A stretch of DNA of 64,000 nt, from positions 1-64,000 of the forward strand of contig JAJPKM010000052.1 in the NCBI GenBank assembly GCA_021323735.1. The letters run 5' to 3'. Source of the DNA: Gammaproteobacteria bacterium (lineage in GTDB: Bacteria; Pseudomonadota; Gammaproteobacteria; Steroidobacterales; Steroidobacteraceae). Of this stretch, positions 1 through 8,556 are shown piece after piece. The position numbers and the translations under genes are program-made. The notes below the pieces were generated by a model, which was not told the origin of the DNA, searched no databases, and was given only the letters and a program-made list of their open reading frames with translations. The stretch's first letter is position 1, and each line of letters begins with the position of its first letter.

Positions 1-54
1 CCTGAATTCATCCCGTCCACTTCGCACCTTGCGATGCGAAGGCACCATTTATTG
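1..54 (-). other. 5' part of a probable group I intron in the tRNA anticodon loop (cut by window edge)
   Basis: Directly after the CAT anticodon, the minus strand shows the start of a group I intron. A GTG at 45-43 can pair with the exon CAT to form P1, with the required U-G wobble at the splice site. A perfect 7-bp hairpin (CTTCGCA at 41-35 with TGCGAAG at 26-20) fits P2. The edge then reads GATGAATTCAGG, which resembles the start of the conserved core region leading into P4. The tRNA-Ile(CAU) intron of Azoarcus (subgroup IC3) has the same CAU/GUG pairing and insertion point. The P5-P9 core is outside the window, so this is inference from the visible 54 nt. Confidence 0.65.
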
Positions 55-91
55 ATGAGTCCCCTGCTCTAACCAACTGAGCTACAGGCCC
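55..91 (-). tRNA. 5' half of an intron-interrupted tRNA with anticodon CAT (probably tRNA-Ile2 or tRNA-Met)
   Basis: Read on the minus strand from 91, the sequence folds as a tRNA 5' half: acceptor strand GGGCCTG, TA, D-stem GCTC with a loop containing AGTTGGTTA, GAGC, then anticodon-stem strand GGGGA and loop CT-CAT. The anticodon CAT lies at 57-55. The expected continuation (rest of the loop, then TCCCT to close the anticodon stem) does not follow; an unrelated structured sequence begins at 54. A CAT anticodon can be elongator Met, or Ile when the C is modified to lysidine. The GGGCCTG acceptor and GGGGA stem resemble the intron-bearing tRNA-Ile(CAU) known from Azoarcus. The 3' half lies outside the window. 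Confidence 0.75.
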
Positions 92-189
92 GACGGCGCG
101 CATCTTAGCACGTGGCCTTTCCCAGGCCCGCATGCTCATGGGTTGGCACTTCGACAGGTAGTGACACTTCCATGGGTAATGGTGCGTCC

Positions 190-2739
190 ATGGGTTATCG
201 TACGGCGCCTGTGAAAACGCCAGCGCTACCTGATTTGCCCATCAATGAGGCCCTTCCGGCGCTCCACCAAGCCCTTCTCGAGCACCACAGTGTGCTCATC
301 GAGGCGCCCCCGGGGGCCGGAAAGAGCACCATCGTACCCATTGCGCTGCTGCCAAGCCCCTGGCTCAAGGGGCAAAAGATCTTGATGCTCGAGCCGCGAC
401 GCATCGCGGCACGGGCGGTGGCCATGCGCATGTCCGCGCTGTTGGGGGAACCCGTCGGCCGCACCGTGGGATTTCGCACCCGGTTGGAAACCCGCGTCAG
501 CGGCGAAACCCGCATCGAGGTGGTCACGGAGGGAATACTCACGCGCCTGCTGCAGGAGGATTCCGCTCTCTCGGGGTTAGGCTGCATCATCTTCGATGAA
601 TTCCACGAGCGCAGCTTGAATGCCGATCTCGGGCTGGCGCTGTGCATCGAGAGTCAGCAGACCCTGCGGGAGGACATGCGCCTGGTGGTGATGTCGGCGA
701 CGCTCGAACTCAAGCCGCTGGTGCGGCTGCTGGGCAGCGCGCCGGTGGTGTCCGCGCCGGGACGCAGCTTCGATGTGCGCACTCACTATGTGGCACGGCG
801 CAATGAACTCCATTTGGAGCTGCAAGTCTCGCAGGTGGTTCGCGCAGCCTTGGCGAAACACACGGGCGATGTGCTGTGTTTTCTGCCGGGCGCGGCGGAA
901 ATTCGCCGCGTGCAGCGCAACCTGGAAGAAGGCGGTCTCGATCGCGGCGTTCGGGTGATGCCGCTGTATGGAGAACTCGACGGTCCTGCACAAGATGCGG
1001 CGCTCGCGCCCTCGGCACCCGGTGGTCGCAAGGTCGTGCTGGCCACCAGCATCGCAGAGACCAGTCTCACCATCGAGGGCATCCGCGTCGTCGTCGACTC
1101 TGGAATGCGGCGCTACGCGGAATTCGATCCCGCGACGGGCATGAGCCGCCTGGTCACCGGCAAGGTCTCGCAGGCTGCCGCGGATCAGCGCCGCGGCCGT
1201 GCCGGCCGCTTGAGCGACGGGGACTGCTACCGCCTTTGGTCGGAAGGCACGCATGCGAGCTTAAGCCCGCAGACGCCGCCGGAAATACTGCATGCGGATC
1301 TCGCGCCGCTGGCGTTGGAGCTTGCCTGCTGGGGCGCGGCGGATGCGGCGAGCCTGGCCTGGCTCGATCCTCCGCCCACGGCACCGCTCGCCCAGGCGCG
1401 GGACCTGTTGCTCAAACTGGAGGCCGTCGATGCGGGCGCACGCATTACCACGCATGGGCGCGCGCTGCAGAGATTGGGAATGCATCCGCGCCTCGGCCAT
1501 ATGCTCGTGAAGGCGAGGGAATTGGGCGCCGCTCGACTGGCATGCGATCTGGCCGCCATCTTGGGCGAGCGCGATATCCTGCGCGCCGGTGCGGGTGCGG
1601 GCGCGCGCGATGCCGACCTGCGCCTTCGTGTGGCGGTGCTGCGCGGCGACAGCCGCGAGGTACCAGCAGGTGTCACGGTGGATGCCCGCGCCAAGGCCCA
1701 AGCTCAGCGCAGTTCCAGCCATTGGCAGCGGGACCTGCGCAATGCGCCCGACGCGGCGGATCCGCACGAAGCGACCGGCATTCTGCTGGCATGGGCCTAT
1801 CCGGACCGCATCGGGCGGGCGCGAGGCGACGGGGCGCGCTATTTGCTGGCGAGCGGCCGCGGCGCTCGATTTGGCGAGCCGCAGGCCTTGGCCAAATCAG
1901 AATTCATCGTTGCGGCTGAATTGGACGGTGCGGATCGCGAGGCGCGGATTTTCCTCGCAGCGCCCATCACTCTGGAGGAATTGGAAACGCATTTCGCTTC
2001 GCTCATGACAGACAGCGCCGACATTCATTGGGATGAGCGCGCCGGCGCGGTCAGCGCCAAACGCGAGCGAAGACTCGGCGCGCTGCTGGTGGAATCCTCC
2101 GAAATACGGGCGCCCGATCCCGACGCCATGCAAGCGGCTGCGCTGACGGGACTTAAGAATATCGGAATCGCAGGGCTGCCCTGGACGGACGAATTGCGTC
2201 AGCGGCAGGCCCGCATCATGCTGATGCGAAAATGTCAGGTCGCCGGCCCCGCGCCGTGGCCGGACTTGAGCGACGAGGCGCTCGAACACACACTCGAGGC
2301 GTGGGCGTCGCCGTGGATCATGGGCTTCACCCGGCGCGAACATTTCGCGCGGCTCGACTTGGGCAATGCGCTACGCGCCTTCCTCTCGCGCGCTCAAGAA
2401 AGCATCCTGGACCGGGAAGCACCCACCCATTTCACGGTCCCCAGCGGATCGCGCATCCCCATCGATTACCTGGACGGAGGGAACCCTAGTTTGTCGGTGC
2501 GATTGCAGGAGCTGTTTGGGTTGTCCGAGACTCCGGCAATCGCTGCCGGCAAGCTGCCGCTGCTTCTCAAGCTGCTTTCCCCAGCCGGGCGCCCGGTGCA
2601 AATCACCCAGGATTTGGTCAGTTTTTGGGAGCGCGGTTACCACGAGGTCAAGAAAGATCTCAAAGGCCGCTATCCCAAGCATTATTGGCCGGACGATCCT
2701 CACACCGCGCAGGCCACACGCCGCGCGCGGCCGCGCTAA
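190..2739 (+). CDS. hrpB: ATP-dependent RNA helicase HrpB (DEAH family)
   Basis: DExH/DEAH-box helicase. Visible motifs: Walker A PPGAGKS about 45 residues from the chosen start, DEFH (motif II) near residue 135, SATLE (motif III), and GRAGR (motif VI). The C-terminus carries the HrpB-specific region ending in GYHEVKKDLKGRYPKHYWP. From the ATG at 190 the protein is about 849 residues, close to the family's usual 810-840. An in-frame ATG at 172 and GTGs at 112 and 211 are alternatives; none has a clear ribosome binding site, so the start is uncertain. The cellular role of HrpB is poorly defined, but RNA remodelling is expected. It is divergent from the split tRNA and starts about 100 bp from its 5' end. 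Confidence 0.93.
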   Translation: MGYRTAPVKTPALPDLPINEALPALHQALLEHHSVLIEAPPGAGKSTIVPIALLPSPWLKGQKILMLEPRRIAARAVAMRMSALLGEPVGRTVGFRTRLETRVSGETRIEVVTEGILTRLLQEDSALSGLGCIIFDEFHERSLNADLGLALCIESQQTLREDMRLVVMSATLELKPLVRLLGSAPVVSAPGRSFDVRTHYVARRNELHLELQVSQVVRAALAKHTGDVLCFLPGAAEIRRVQRNLEEGGLDRGVRVMPLYGELDGPAQDAALAPSAPGGRKVVLATSIAETSLTIEGIRVVVDSGMRRYAEFDPATGMSRLVTGKVSQAAADQRRGRAGRLSDGDCYRLWSEGTHASLSPQTPPEILHADLAPLALELACWGAADAASLAWLDPPPTAPLAQARDLLLKLEAVDAGARITTHGRALQRLGMHPRLGHMLVKARELGAARLACDLAAILGERDILRAGAGAGARDADLRLRVAVLRGDSREVPAGVTVDARAKAQAQRSSSHWQRDLRNAPDAADPHEATGILLAWAYPDRIGRARGDGARYLLASGRGARFGEPQALAKSEFIVAAELDGADREARIFLAAPITLEELETHFASLMTDSADIHWDERAGAVSAKRERRLGALLVESSEIRAPDPDAMQAAALTGLKNIGIAGLPWTDELRQRQARIMLMRKCQVAGPAPWPDLSDEALEHTLEAWASPWIMGFTRREHFARLDLGNALRAFLSRAQESILDREAPTHFTVPSGSRIPIDYLDGGNPSLSVRLQELFGLSETPAIAAGKLPLLLKLLSPAGRPVQITQDLVSFWERGYHEVKKDLKGRYPKHYWPDDPHTAQATRRARPR

Positions 2740-2789
2740 GATCTCATGGGCATCGTCATCGGGCGTCATTGGCAATCAAGGAACACTTC

Positions 2790-3923
2790 ATGCGGCCAGC
2801 AGCATTCTTTGTGGTTGTTCTCCTCGCGGCTCTTCTTGGCCTGCCCTGCGCGGGCATGGCAGCTCCCACCGCGGGATCGACGGCAACGGCCGCAGCCGGG
2901 CCGGCGATGGACCCGGCGGCGGCCGCACGTTTTGCCGGTCTAGCGCTCAAATGCCTGCACGATGAGTATCCCAATCACATCAGTCTCAGCATGGACCAAG
3001 ATGCCGACGTACGTCCGCCGCGACAATTGACGCCCGCTTTCTATGGCTGCTTCGACTGGCATTCCGATGTGCATGGCCATTGGCTGCTGGTTCGCCTGCT
3101 GCGATTGATGCCCGACGCGCCGTTTGCGGCTCAGGCAAGGGCCGAGCTTGCGCGCAGCTTTACGGCGGAGAACATGGCGGGCGAACTGGCCTACCTGAAG
3201 CATCCCGGTCGCGCCTCCTTCGAGCGTCCGTACGGTCTGGCATGGCTGCTCGAGTTGTCGGCGGAGCTGCGCGAATGGAGCGACCCACAGGCGAAACAAT
3301 GGTCGAGTACCTTGCAGCCCTTGGAGGCCGAGGCGGCAGCGCGCATCAAGGCCTGGCTGCCCAAATTGCACTACCCCATTCGCATCGGCGAACACAATCA
3401 GACCGCATTCTCCTTCGGATTGATCTGGGACTGGGCGGGAATCACCGGCGATACCGAGATGCGCACGCTCCTCGAGGACACTGCGCAGAGATTCTATGCC
3501 AAGGATCGCAACTGCCCCTTGAGCTATGAGCCGTCGGGAGAGGACTTTCTCTCAGCCTGCCTCGCGGAGGCGGATTTCATGCGCCGCGTGATGGATGGCA
3601 AAGCGTTTGCGGCCTGGTTGTCGGGATTTCTTCCCGGCATACCCCGAACCGGCCGCGGCGACTGGCTGGCTCCCGGGGTGGTGACCGACCGTTCGGACCC
3701 CAAACTCGCCCACATCGACGGGCTCAACTTGAGCCGCGGCTGGATGCTCGAAGGCATTGCGCACGGATTGCCGGCGCGCGATCCACGGATACCCGCGCTG
3801 CTGGCCAGTGCCGGGGAGCACCGGGCGGCTGCCCTTCCAGCGGTCACCGGAGAGCACTACGAGGGTGGCCACTGGTTGGGGACGTTTGCCGTATACCTGA
3901 CGAGCGCGGCCGGGCTGCGCTGA
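2790..3923 (+). CDS. DUF2891 family exported protein
   Basis: 377-residue protein beginning with a Sec-type signal peptide (MRPAAFFVVVLLAALLGLP..., cleavage near the AMAAP-type site around residue 25). The body shows the DUF2891 signature: CLHDEYPNH, a PAFYGCFDWHSDVHGHW block, NQTAFSFGLIWDW and the SYEPSGEDFLSACLAEA block. The His/Trp-rich motifs suggest an alpha/alpha-barrel type fold, but no activity is known to me. The ATG at 2790 is preceded by AAGGAA, which supports this start over the longer open frame upstream that overlaps the end of hrpB. Probably periplasmic. Confidence 0.88.
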   Translation: MRPAAFFVVVLLAALLGLPCAGMAAPTAGSTATAAAGPAMDPAAAARFAGLALKCLHDEYPNHISLSMDQDADVRPPRQLTPAFYGCFDWHSDVHGHWLLVRLLRLMPDAPFAAQARAELARSFTAENMAGELAYLKHPGRASFERPYGLAWLLELSAELREWSDPQAKQWSSTLQPLEAEAAARIKAWLPKLHYPIRIGEHNQTAFSFGLIWDWAGITGDTEMRTLLEDTAQRFYAKDRNCPLSYEPSGEDFLSACLAEADFMRRVMDGKAFAAWLSGFLPGIPRTGRGDWLAPGVVTDRSDPKLAHIDGLNLSRGWMLEGIAHGLPARDPRIPALLASAGEHRAAALPAVTGEHYEGGHWLGTFAVYLTSAAGLR

Positions 3924-3929
3924 TATAAT
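3921..3929 (+). promoter_or_regulatory. extended -10 promoter for the HD-domain gene
   Basis: TGATATAAT is a perfect extended -10 element (TGn plus TATAAT), overlapping the stop codon of the upstream DUF2891 gene. No good -35 is visible, which is acceptable for an extended -10. Initiation near 3936 would give a leader of about 30 nt carrying the strong AAGGAGG site at 3953-3959 before the ATG at 3966. Confidence 0.6.
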
Positions 3930-3965
3930 CCGCGGCACCGATATCGCACCGGAAGGAGGAAAATC

Positions 3966-4571
3966 ATGACAGAGCACAGCGAGATGGATCGCGCCACCTT
4001 CAAGGCGATGACGGCCGGCACCCAAGAGGACTGGAAGAAGATCGCCACGGCGGCCGGACAATTCAACGGCGGTCTCGCCGACCGGGTGCTCAAGCATCTT
4101 GAAATGCTGAAGGGCGATTGCGGCGGTTTCTCGGTCGACCGTTTGGAGCACTCTCTGCAGTCCGCAACCCTGGCCTACCGCGACCGCATGGACGAGGAAT
4201 ACGTCGTGTGCGCGTTGCTACACGACATGGGCGACATTCTCGCGTCGACCAATCATGCGGAACTCGCCGCTACCGTTCTGAAACCCTTCGTCTCCGAAGA
4301 GAACTGGTGGCTGCTGCAGCATCACGGAATCTTCCAGGGCTATTATTTCTTTCATTACCTGGGGCTGGACCGGAATATGCGCGAGCAATTTCGCGGCCAT
4401 CCGAATTTCGAACGCACGGCGCTATTCTGCGAGCGACATGATCAGAATGCCTTCGACCCGGGCTACGACACCATGCCGCTGGAGGCCTTCGTGCCCATGG
4501 TGCAGCGGGTCATGGCACGACCGAAGCGCTCGATCTATATGCGCGCGGGGAAGGAACTCCTCGAGGCCTAG
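3966..4571 (+). CDS. HD-domain protein resembling PhnZ/MIOX-type di-iron oxygenases
   Basis: 201-residue cytoplasmic protein of the HD superfamily. Metal-ligand-like residues: LEHSLQ (His62), LLHDMGD (His86, Asp87), NHAEL (His97), QHHG (His119/His120) and ERHDQNAFD (Asp159). LEHSLQ followed by HD-x-G is the pattern of PhnZ, a mixed-valence di-iron oxygenase that cleaves phosphonates, and related to myo-inositol oxygenase; ordinary HD phosphohydrolases are the alternative. The ligand set looks complete. Translation should be strong: AAGGAGG lies seven bases before the ATG, with its own extended -10 promoter. No phosphonate genes are nearby, so the substrate is unknown. Confidence 0.8.
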   Translation: MTEHSEMDRATFKAMTAGTQEDWKKIATAAGQFNGGLADRVLKHLEMLKGDCGGFSVDRLEHSLQSATLAYRDRMDEEYVVCALLHDMGDILASTNHAELAATVLKPFVSEENWWLLQHHGIFQGYYFFHYLGLDRNMREQFRGHPNFERTALFCERHDQNAFDPGYDTMPLEAFVPMVQRVMARPKRSIYMRAGKELLEA

Positions 4572-4601
4572 CCGGAATTTTTCGTGAACAACGGCGGCTC
4601 C

Positions 4602-6221
4602 TCAAGACTTCACCGCAGCCATTTCCGCCGCATCGTTCTCCACCCCGATGACGGCCGGGGTACGCCAGCCGCTGCGTACGCCCCAAAAATAAAACGCCAG
4701 TGATGTCAGTGCCACGCACAGCTGATCCCAGCCAAAGCCGATGTACCCGTGGCCTTCGAATTCCTTGCTGCCGGCCCATGACAGGATGGTGATGGTGATG
4801 AGATAGGCGAGCAGCCACCACGACGCGCGCAGCTGACGGCCGAAGTCTTGCCAGTTGCCCTTCGCCTGATAGTACAAATAGACCGGCAGCGGCAGAATCA
4901 GCAGGAGCATGATCTGGCCGGTATGCGGCCAGCGCGCCCAGAACAGCATGAGCGTGGCCAGTACGAAGGCGATGGGCGCAAGCAGCGACAGGCCCGGAAC
5001 ACGCAGCGGCCGGTGCAGATTGGGCGCGGTACGCCGAAGCACGATGACGCTGATGGGCACCACCAGATAGGTGATGATGGTCGCCACCGAGATTACGGCC
5101 GCCAGTTTTCCCCAGCCGCGAAAGAAGAACAGGAACACGAAGGACACCGCCAAGTTGAACCACATCGCAGGCCGCGGAATGCCATATCGCGGATGCACCC
5201 GGCCGAATACTTCGGGAACCGTGCCGCTGCGTTCCATGGCGTAAATCATGCGCGCGGTGGTGGCCGTATAGGTACTGCCCGTGCCGCTGGGACTGACGAA
5301 GGCATCGGCATAGAGCAGTATGGCGAGCCAGTTCAGATTGAGCGCCAGCGCCAATTGCGCGAATGGCGAACTGTATTCGAGCGCCGCCCATCCCTCCCCC
5401 AGGTGCTCGGGCGCGACGGAACCCAGAAAGGCAACCTGCAGCATCAAGTACACCACCGTGCTCAGGGCGATCGAGCCGAAAATCGCGAAGGGCACGCTGC
5501 GCCCGGGGTGGCGCGCTTCGCCCGCCAGATTCACCGGACTCTGGAAGCCGTTGTAGCTGAAGACGATACCGCTCGTGGCCACCGCGGTGAGGATGGCCGC
5601 CAGATTGCCCACGTGCTTGCCGCCGTGGGTGCCTACGTGAAAATTCTCCCAATGAAACCCCGTGTATATCAGCGCGATGGCAGTCGCCGCCGGCACGATG
5701 AGTTTGAAGAAAGTGATGGCGCTGTTGGTGCCCGCAAACACCTTCACGCTCCAAAAATTGACTAGAAAATAAAGCACTACCAGCACGGCGGAAATGGACA
5801 GACCGGCAACGGTCAGTTCCCCCTGGCCATTGGCCGCGTGGACATACAGGGCATGCGCCCAAGCCCACGGCCACGAGCTCATATACTGCACGGAGGCCTC
5901 TGCCTCCACGGGAATCACCGAGACGATGGCAATCCATGCCGCCCAGCCGGCCACGAAACCCACCAGCGTGCCGTGTGAATAGTGTCCATAACGTACCGCG
6001 CCGCCGGACTCCGGAAACATGGCGCCGAGTTCCGCGTAGGTCAGCGCGACGAACAAGATGACCACTGCGCCGATGATCCACGCATAAATCGCACCGGGAC
6101 CGGCTAATTGGGCGGCGCGCCACGCGCCGAACAACCACCCGGAGCCGATGATGGAGCCTAGGCCCGTGAACATCAGTGCAATGGCGCCGACTTCACGACG
6201 GATGGCATTTTCATTGGACAT
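4602..6221 (-). CDS. APC-superfamily amino acid permease
   Basis: 539-residue inner membrane transporter with about 12 hydrophobic segments. The N-terminus has the APC hallmark GLGSIIGSGWLFG (the unwound TM1 substrate site) followed by AGPGAIYAWIIG and ALTYAELGAMFPESGG. Later motifs include FSYNGFQSPVNLAGEA and PSGTGSTYTATTARM. This places it in the amino acid-polyamine-organocation superfamily; the substrate cannot be read from sequence. GGAGAT upstream of the ATG at 6221 supports the start. It is convergent with the HD-domain gene (31 bp gap) and divergent from the DUF2062 gene. Confidence 0.9.
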   Translation of the reverse strand: MSNENAIRREVGAIALMFTGLGSIIGSGWLFGAWRAAQLAGPGAIYAWIIGAVVILFVALTYAELGAMFPESGGAVRYGHYSHGTLVGFVAGWAAWIAIVSVIPVEAEASVQYMSSWPWAWAHALYVHAANGQGELTVAGLSISAVLVVLYFLVNFWSVKVFAGTNSAITFFKLIVPAATAIALIYTGFHWENFHVGTHGGKHVGNLAAILTAVATSGIVFSYNGFQSPVNLAGEARHPGRSVPFAIFGSIALSTVVYLMLQVAFLGSVAPEHLGEGWAALEYSSPFAQLALALNLNWLAILLYADAFVSPSGTGSTYTATTARMIYAMERSGTVPEVFGRVHPRYGIPRPAMWFNLAVSFVFLFFFRGWGKLAAVISVATIITYLVVPISVIVLRRTAPNLHRPLRVPGLSLLAPIAFVLATLMLFWARWPHTGQIMLLLILPLPVYLYYQAKGNWQDFGRQLRASWWLLAYLITITILSWAGSKEFEGHGYIGFGWDQLCVALTSLAFYFWGVRSGWRTPAVIGVENDAAEMAAVKS

Positions 6222-6259
6222 TTATGATCTCCTTGCCGAACTGTAGCATCCTGGACGAG

Positions 6260-6742
6260 ATGAATTGGCTGAATCGCAGATTGCTCGAACCGCTGCTGGC
6301 ACTGTTGCGGCAGGGCATATCGCCGCAGCGGCTCGCGCTGTGCGTCGCAATTGCCATCGTGGTCGGCAACATTCCCATCCTGGGCGTGTCGACCATCATG
6401 TGCACCCTCATCGCGTTGATCTTTCGATTGAATCTGCCGGCCATACAACTCGTGCAAGCGGCGATGGCCCCCACACAGATACTGCTGATCATTCCCTTCG
6501 CGAGGCTGGGGGAATGGATCTTGCGCGTGCCGCCGCAGGTCGTATCCATCAAGGCCGCGCTTGCGCTCATGTCCCAGGGGGTATGGCCGGCCGTGGTGGT
6601 GCTCAGGGAGGCCATCTTTCACGCGGGTCTGGCTTGGGCCCTGATTGCGCCCTTTTGCATCTACTTGCTCCACCGGCTGCTTACGCCGGTGTTCGAGCGC
6701 ATGGCCACGCAAATCAGGCGCCGGCCCGACGGCAGTTATTGA
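6260..6742 (+). CDS. DUF2062 family membrane protein
   Basis: About 160-residue protein with the DUF2062 pattern: an amphipathic N-terminal RLLEPLLALLRQGISPQ segment, then ALCVAIAIVVGNIPILGVSTIMC, RLNLPAIQLVQ, and further hydrophobic helices. Function unknown; members are small inner-membrane proteins often found with glycosyltransferases or lipid genes, which is not the case here. The ATG at 6260 fits the family start; an ATG at 6224 would add 12 residues and nearly abut the divergent permease gene. Confidence 0.8.
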   Translation: MNWLNRRLLEPLLALLRQGISPQRLALCVAIAIVVGNIPILGVSTIMCTLIALIFRLNLPAIQLVQAAMAPTQILLIIPFARLGEWILRVPPQVVSIKAALALMSQGVWPAVVVLREAIFHAGLAWALIAPFCIYLLHRLLTPVFERMATQIRRRPDGSY

Positions 6743-6816
6743 CCCGGTCAAAGATTGTATTCGCTGCGCGTTTCGTTATATTTGCCCGACGCGACTTGCG
6801 CAGCAACGGCAATCCC

Positions 6817-7416
6817 ATGACCAACCGGCGAAGAACTTTTTATAAGCGCGCATGCCTGCTCGGTGCCGCATCAATTGCCTGTATTGCGGCGGCGGCGTCG
6901 ACGATGGCGGCTGCGAAATCAAAGTTCGTTCTGTCGAGTTCCGATCCGCAGCTCGCGATCAGCGTTCCCCTGATCTACACCGCCAAGGCCTTCGGCTGTT
7001 CAGGAGGGAATCAGTCGCCGGAACTGCATTGGTCGGGAGCGCCCAAAGGCACTCAGAGCTTCGTCGTGACATTGTTCGATCGGGATGAGCGCAGTACCCC
7101 CTCGGGATGGTGGCATTGGGTGCTGTACGACCTGCCGAAAGATATCGACAACCTGCCGCAGGGAGCGGGCGCCGAACACAGCAGTGCCTTGCCCGCCGGC
7201 GCACTGCAAGGCCGCACCGATCTTGGCGAAGATGCCTACCATGGGCCCTGTCCCGCCAAGGGCGACCCGCCGCATCGCTACGTGTTTACCGTATATGCAT
7301 TGAATGTGGCCAAGCTGCCGGTGCCCCCGGATTCGAGCGGCGGGATGGTGACCTCGATAGTGCAGGAGCACCTGCTGGGCAAGGCCGTGTTCGTCGCGCA
7401 CTACGGCCGGCCTTAG
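6817..7416 (+). CDS. YbhB/YbcL family (PEBP, Raf kinase inhibitor-like) protein with Tat signal
   Basis: 199-residue phosphatidylethanolamine-binding-protein family member. Core motifs: GGNQSPELHWSGAPKGTQSF, LFDRDERS, GWWHWVLYDLP and GEDAYHGPCPAKGDPPHRYVFTVYAL, forming the conserved anion-binding pocket. The N-terminus reads RRRTFYKR followed by a hydrophobic stretch ending ASTMAAA, matching the twin-arginine consensus, so export is probably in folded form. Bacterial members have no settled function. It is convergent with the metal exporter gene and separated from it by 17 bp. Confidence 0.9.
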   Translation: MTNRRRTFYKRACLLGAASIACIAAAASTMAAAKSKFVLSSSDPQLAISVPLIYTAKAFGCSGGNQSPELHWSGAPKGTQSFVVTLFDRDERSTPSGWWHWVLYDLPKDIDNLPQGAGAEHSSALPAGALQGRTDLGEDAYHGPCPAKGDPPHRYVFTVYALNVAKLPVPPDSSGGMVTSIVQEHLLGKAVFVAHYGRP

Positions 7417-7433
7417 TCAATCGGATTGCTCGG

Positions 7434-8453
7434 CTAGGCTGCGGCATCATCCTCGCAGCCATGCGCACATCGATCTCGTTCTATTTGCAGCGTGGCATGC
7501 TGGATCCGAAAGCGGCGCTTGAGATCCGGCGTCAACGAGGTCAAAAGCGCATCTTCCGCGCCCCGGTCCGGCACGACGAGATGCGCCGTCAGGGCGACGC
7601 TCGTCGTGCTGAGCGCCCAGATATGCAGATCATGCACGTCGGTGACACCACGCTGATCCGCCAAGTAGGACATGACCGCCGATGAATTGACGCCGGAGGG
7701 CACGCCGTCCAGCGACAAGGTCAGCGAGTCCTTGAGCAATCGCCAAGTGCCCAACAAGATCACCGCCACGATCAACAGACTCACCATCGGATCGAGCAAA
7801 CTCCATCCCGTCACCATGATGAGCAGGCCCGACAGCAGCACGCCGGCAGAAACGGCGGCATCACCGAGCATGTGGAGGTAGGCACTGCGGCGGTTCAAAT
7901 CACCATGACTGCCGGCGTGAAGCAGCCACGCACTGATTCCGTTGAGAACGATGCCGACGGCGGCCACGGCCATGACCGTTTGACCCGCCACCGGCGGTGG
8001 CGCTGAAAGCCGGCTTGCCGCCTCCCAGGCAATGGCTCCGCAGGCTAGGAGCAACAAACCGGCATTCGCCAGCGCCGCCAACACGGTCGAGCGCCCGAGA
8101 CCGTAAGTGAATTTGGCGCCGGGCCGACGCCGCCCCAGCAACAGCGCACCCCAGGCGAAGATCAAACCCAGCACATCGCTCAAGTTGTGACCGGCATCCG
8201 CAATCAATGCAACGGAGTTCGACAAGAACCCAAATCCGCCTTCGATGACCACGAAGACCACGTTGAGCGCCACGGCGATGCCCATTCGAAGGTTGATACC
8301 GTCGGACGGTATGACATGCGCATGCCCGTGAGCATGATTCGTATGGCCATGGTGCGCATGATCCTCATGGTCATGATCCGCGTGCCCACGATCCGCGTGC
8401 TCGGCGTGGTCATGATCGTGTCCGTGATGCGCGGTCTCGTGTTTGTGGTCCAT
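7434..8453 (-). CDS. cation diffusion facilitator (Zn/Co/Cd-type exporter) with histidine-rich N-terminus
   Basis: 339-residue CDF-family antiporter expected to export divalent metal in exchange for protons. Residues 2-48 form a His/Asp-rich cytoplasmic tail (MDHKHETAHHGHDHDHAEH..., ending NHAHGHAHV). Six TM segments follow, with the metal-site helices SNSVALIADAGHNLSDV (TM2, HxxxD) and SAYLHMLGDAAVSAGV (TM5, HxxxD). The C-terminal cytoplasmic domain has DVHDLHIWALS. The TM2/TM5 residue pattern fits CzcD/ZitB-like zinc transporters. The ATG at 8453 directly precedes the His tail; AGAGGA lies upstream. Confidence 0.92.
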   Translation of the reverse strand: MDHKHETAHHGHDHDHAEHADRGHADHDHEDHAHHGHTNHAHGHAHVIPSDGINLRMGIAVALNVVFVVIEGGFGFLSNSVALIADAGHNLSDVLGLIFAWGALLLGRRRPGAKFTYGLGRSTVLAALANAGLLLLACGAIAWEAASRLSAPPPVAGQTVMAVAAVGIVLNGISAWLLHAGSHGDLNRRSAYLHMLGDAAVSAGVLLSGLLIMVTGWSLLDPMVSLLIVAVILLGTWRLLKDSLTLSLDGVPSGVNSSAVMSYLADQRGVTDVHDLHIWALSTTSVALTAHLVVPDRGAEDALLTSLTPDLKRRFRIQHATLQIERDRCAHGCEDDAAA

Positions 8454-8556
8454 CGAATGGAATGTCCTCTGGTGCTCGAACGTTCGGCATCGGAACAATA
8501 CCGCAAAGCCCTCGTGAGCAGCGCACAGCCGTTGTGCGATGCAGCTTATTCGCCGA

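Noticed and set aside
876-1919. 347-codon plus-strand frame inside hrpB
   Set aside because: Out-of-frame shadow of hrpB with Arg/Gly-rich random composition.
4510-6138. 542-codon minus-strand frame overlapping the APC permease in another frame
   Set aside because: Composition is Arg/His/Gly-rich noise; the overlapping frame 4602-6221 has clear TM segments and APC motifs.
8301-8460. His-rich repeated codons (CAT/CAC) seen as a possible nucleotide repeat or CRISPR-like array
   Set aside because: They encode the metal-binding His tail of the CDF exporter; spacing is irregular and there are no spacers.
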